Positions 62,695 to 64,000 of a stretch of DNA of 64,000 nt are shown here, one piece after another. This stretch comes from Polaribacter litorisediminis. Lineage in GTDB: Bacteria > Bacteroidota > Bacteroidia > Flavobacteriales > Flavobacteriaceae. The translations under genes and the position numbers were made by a program. The stretch spans positions 2,033,001 to 2,097,000 of the forward strand of contig NZ_CP082966.1 in assembly GCF_019968605.1 (NCBI RefSeq). Reading direction: 5' to 3'. Positions within the stretch are counted from its first letter, which is position 1, and every line of letters starts with the position of its first letter. Under the pieces are notes generated by a model. It worked only from the letters and a program-made list of their open reading frames with translations, ran no database searches and was not told the origin of the DNA.

Positions 62695-64000
62695 TTATTC
62701 TAAAATTATTTTTTTATTCAATATCCCGTCTGATGTTTCTAGCTTTACAAAATAAATTCCTTTCGAAATATCATTCGGTATCGCAATGTCTTTCGTGCCC
62801 ATAGCCTCAAAAGAGGTACTTAACACTTGTTTACCAAGTAAATTATACATTTCTACAGTAGCCTCTCCTTGAGTTAAGCCTGTTATTCTTAAGTTGGCAT
62901 TGTTCACTTTATATATTTGAACTGTTGATAACCATTCATTGGTATCGACACTTAAAGCATCTTGGGTGGTATGCATGTAAAAGCGACCTACACCGTCTAA
63001 AGCATTTTCTGTGGTGGCTTTGTAAGTACTATTGGCTTCGTCTAAACGAGTAAAAGTATTGGTAACACGATCCTCTAAGGTTATTTGTATATTTTCATCA
63101 AAATTAGAAGCCTCTAGGGAAAATACAATTTCGCTATCTGCTACTGCGGTTACACCCACAGGCACTATAAAGCTTTCTATATTTGTATCTGGTAAGGTTT
63201 GTATTTCTAATTTTTGACCCTCACTACCCTCTACTAATTCTGTATAGATAGAAAAATCATCGTTGTCTGAGAATAAAGAAGAATCAGATCCGTTATCGAA
63301 CCCTGTAGTTCTATTTTCTGCGTAAAATACTCTCGTGGATCTCATAGTACCATTATTATCTAAAAATAACTCATAGGTTGCAAAAGGAATTGATTTACTA
63401 CCAAACGTATCGGCAGCATCATGACTTAAGTTGTTGGTTCTAGAAAATGAAGCCGAACCTCCTGTTCCGTTGGCTCGCACGAAAAAGCCTTGACCAGGAG
63501 CAATTTTTATAGGGCTAACATCGTTGTATGCTGTATAACCTGACCCACTGCGTACCCAAACCGTTTCTTGAGTAAGTCTAGCCGTATTCGCTGCCAAGAA
63601 GTTAATAACATTAAACGAAGCTGTAAAAGGGTTGCCTAAAAGTGTGAATGCATCTGTATTCAAGCCTACGGATGCTGAACTAGCAAGCGACCCAAACATC
63701 TCTAGGGATTTATCAGAAATCAAGTTCACTGATACACCTGTACCTGCAGACATACTGGGACCAAAAAAACCAACAGAAGATATGTAAGACCATGCAGTTC
63801 CATTGTATCCGGCAACAGCAGCGTTATTCCCGAATGAAGGATGAGCATTACCAGTTATAAAAGTTGCAGTACCTCCATTATCGTTAAACAAATCATTACC
63901 ACTATAACCTTCAACAGGCGCAGCAATTAAATACCAGCCACCTCCAGTTACAAATCTCTTGTAAGTTATATTTCCTGACCTAGTACCATTAAAAATTAAG
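62695..64000 (-). CDS. T9SS type A sorting-domain protein, 5' end outside window
   Basis: The frame is open from the window edge (64000) to the stop at 62695, about 435 codons; the ATG-like start near 63891 is an internal TTG and not the real start. Upstream of it the frame reads GNITYKRFVTGGGWYLIAAPVEGYSGNDLF. The region is rich in G, S, T and N with beta-type strands, typical of a surface protein. The last ~85 residues (LRITGLTQGEATVEMYNLLGKQVLS...IYFVKLETSDGILNKKIIL) are a type A sorting domain, so it should be secreted or anchored by T9SS. The function of the cargo part is unknown. Confidence 0.88.
   Translation of the reverse strand, partial: LIFNGTRSGNITYKRFVTGGGWYLIAAPVEGYSGNDLFNDNGGTATFITGNAHPSFGNNAAVAGYNGTAWSYISSVGFFGPSMSAGTGVSVNLISDKSLEMFGSLASSASVGLNTDAFTLLGNPFTASFNVINFLAANTARLTQETVWVRSGSGYTAYNDVSPIKIAPGQGFFVRANGTGGSASFSRTNNLSHDAADTFGSKSIPFATYELFLDNNGTMRSTRVFYAENRTTGFDNGSDSSLFSDNDDFSIYTELVEGSEGQKLEIQTLPDTNIESFIVPVGVTAVADSEIVFSLEASNFDENIQITLEDRVTNTFTRLDEANSTYKATTENALDGVGRFYMHTTQDALSVDTNEWLSTVQIYKVNNANLRITGLTQGEATVEMYNLLGKQVLSTSFEAMGTKDIAIPNDISKGIYFVKLETSDGILNKKIILE

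Noticed and set aside
1..64000. tRNA, rRNA and CRISPR arrays
   Set aside because: I saw no cloverleaf-type sequence, no rRNA-like conserved stretches, and no regularly spaced direct repeats with spacers.

Overview
The window is AT-rich chromosomal DNA from a marine-type Flavobacteriaceae bacterium (phylum Bacteroidota), most like Polaribacter or Tenacibaculum. The evidence is GldF/GldG gliding genes, type A and type B sorting domains of the type IX secretion system (T9SS), a carotenoid cluster, an argG-argC-proC-argD-proB-argF'-argB-argE-argH operon with the Bacteroidota-type transcarbamylase, and promoter-like TAnnTTTG boxes. I see no rRNA, tRNA, CRISPR array, integrase or complete insertion sequence. 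Gene order and function are assigned from motifs read by eye.

Layout. 1-2631 (minus): DUF2141 protein, a LytS-type histidine kinase fused to a 2TM domain, and three small 2TM proteins, the last cut by the window edge. 2949-13330 (plus): the arginine operon, preceded by a short ORF ending in RLRSRRR-stop that looks like an attenuation leader peptide, and carrying a different short palindromic repeat in almost every gap. 13361-15738: a secreted protein, a lipoprotein phosphoesterase and a VOC protein. 15961-21048 (minus): one 1695-residue protein combining an SF1 helicase, a Vsr/DUF559-type nuclease and a C-terminal GreA/GreB-like domain. It is a candidate single-gene defence system and the most interesting object here. 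21280-28485: an OYE-family oxidoreductase, crtY, crtB, crtI, a CarH-like MerR regulator with cobalamin-binding motifs, and a divergent ECF sigma factor with a membrane partner. The usual crtZ is absent from the cluster.

28886-45522 is mostly housekeeping: threonine aldolase, zinc metalloprotease, RF2, ArsC-like protein, outer-membrane receptor, fumarase, deaminase, an esterase/M17 peptidase/ATP-grasp set, FabV and PurC. 45573-54328 holds a giant T9SS type B adhesin-like protein, PhoH, a SAM hydrolase family protein and gldFG. 54362-59522 holds an epimerase-like protein, a cysteine-rich PAS sensor kinase, and a cysteine dioxygenase plus group II PLP decarboxylase pair that predicts hypotaurine/taurine synthesis. 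59523-60499 is a graveyard of gene relics, one of them interrupted by a repeat element with a visible target duplication. typA, a small protein and a T9SS type A protein running off the edge close the window.

Two copies of a ~225-bp MITE-like element (32592-32819 and 57305-57525, about 93% identical by eye) and many short palindromic repeats show active small-repeat traffic. Several gene starts here are TTG or GTG, and I moved several starts to the conserved N-terminus of the family.
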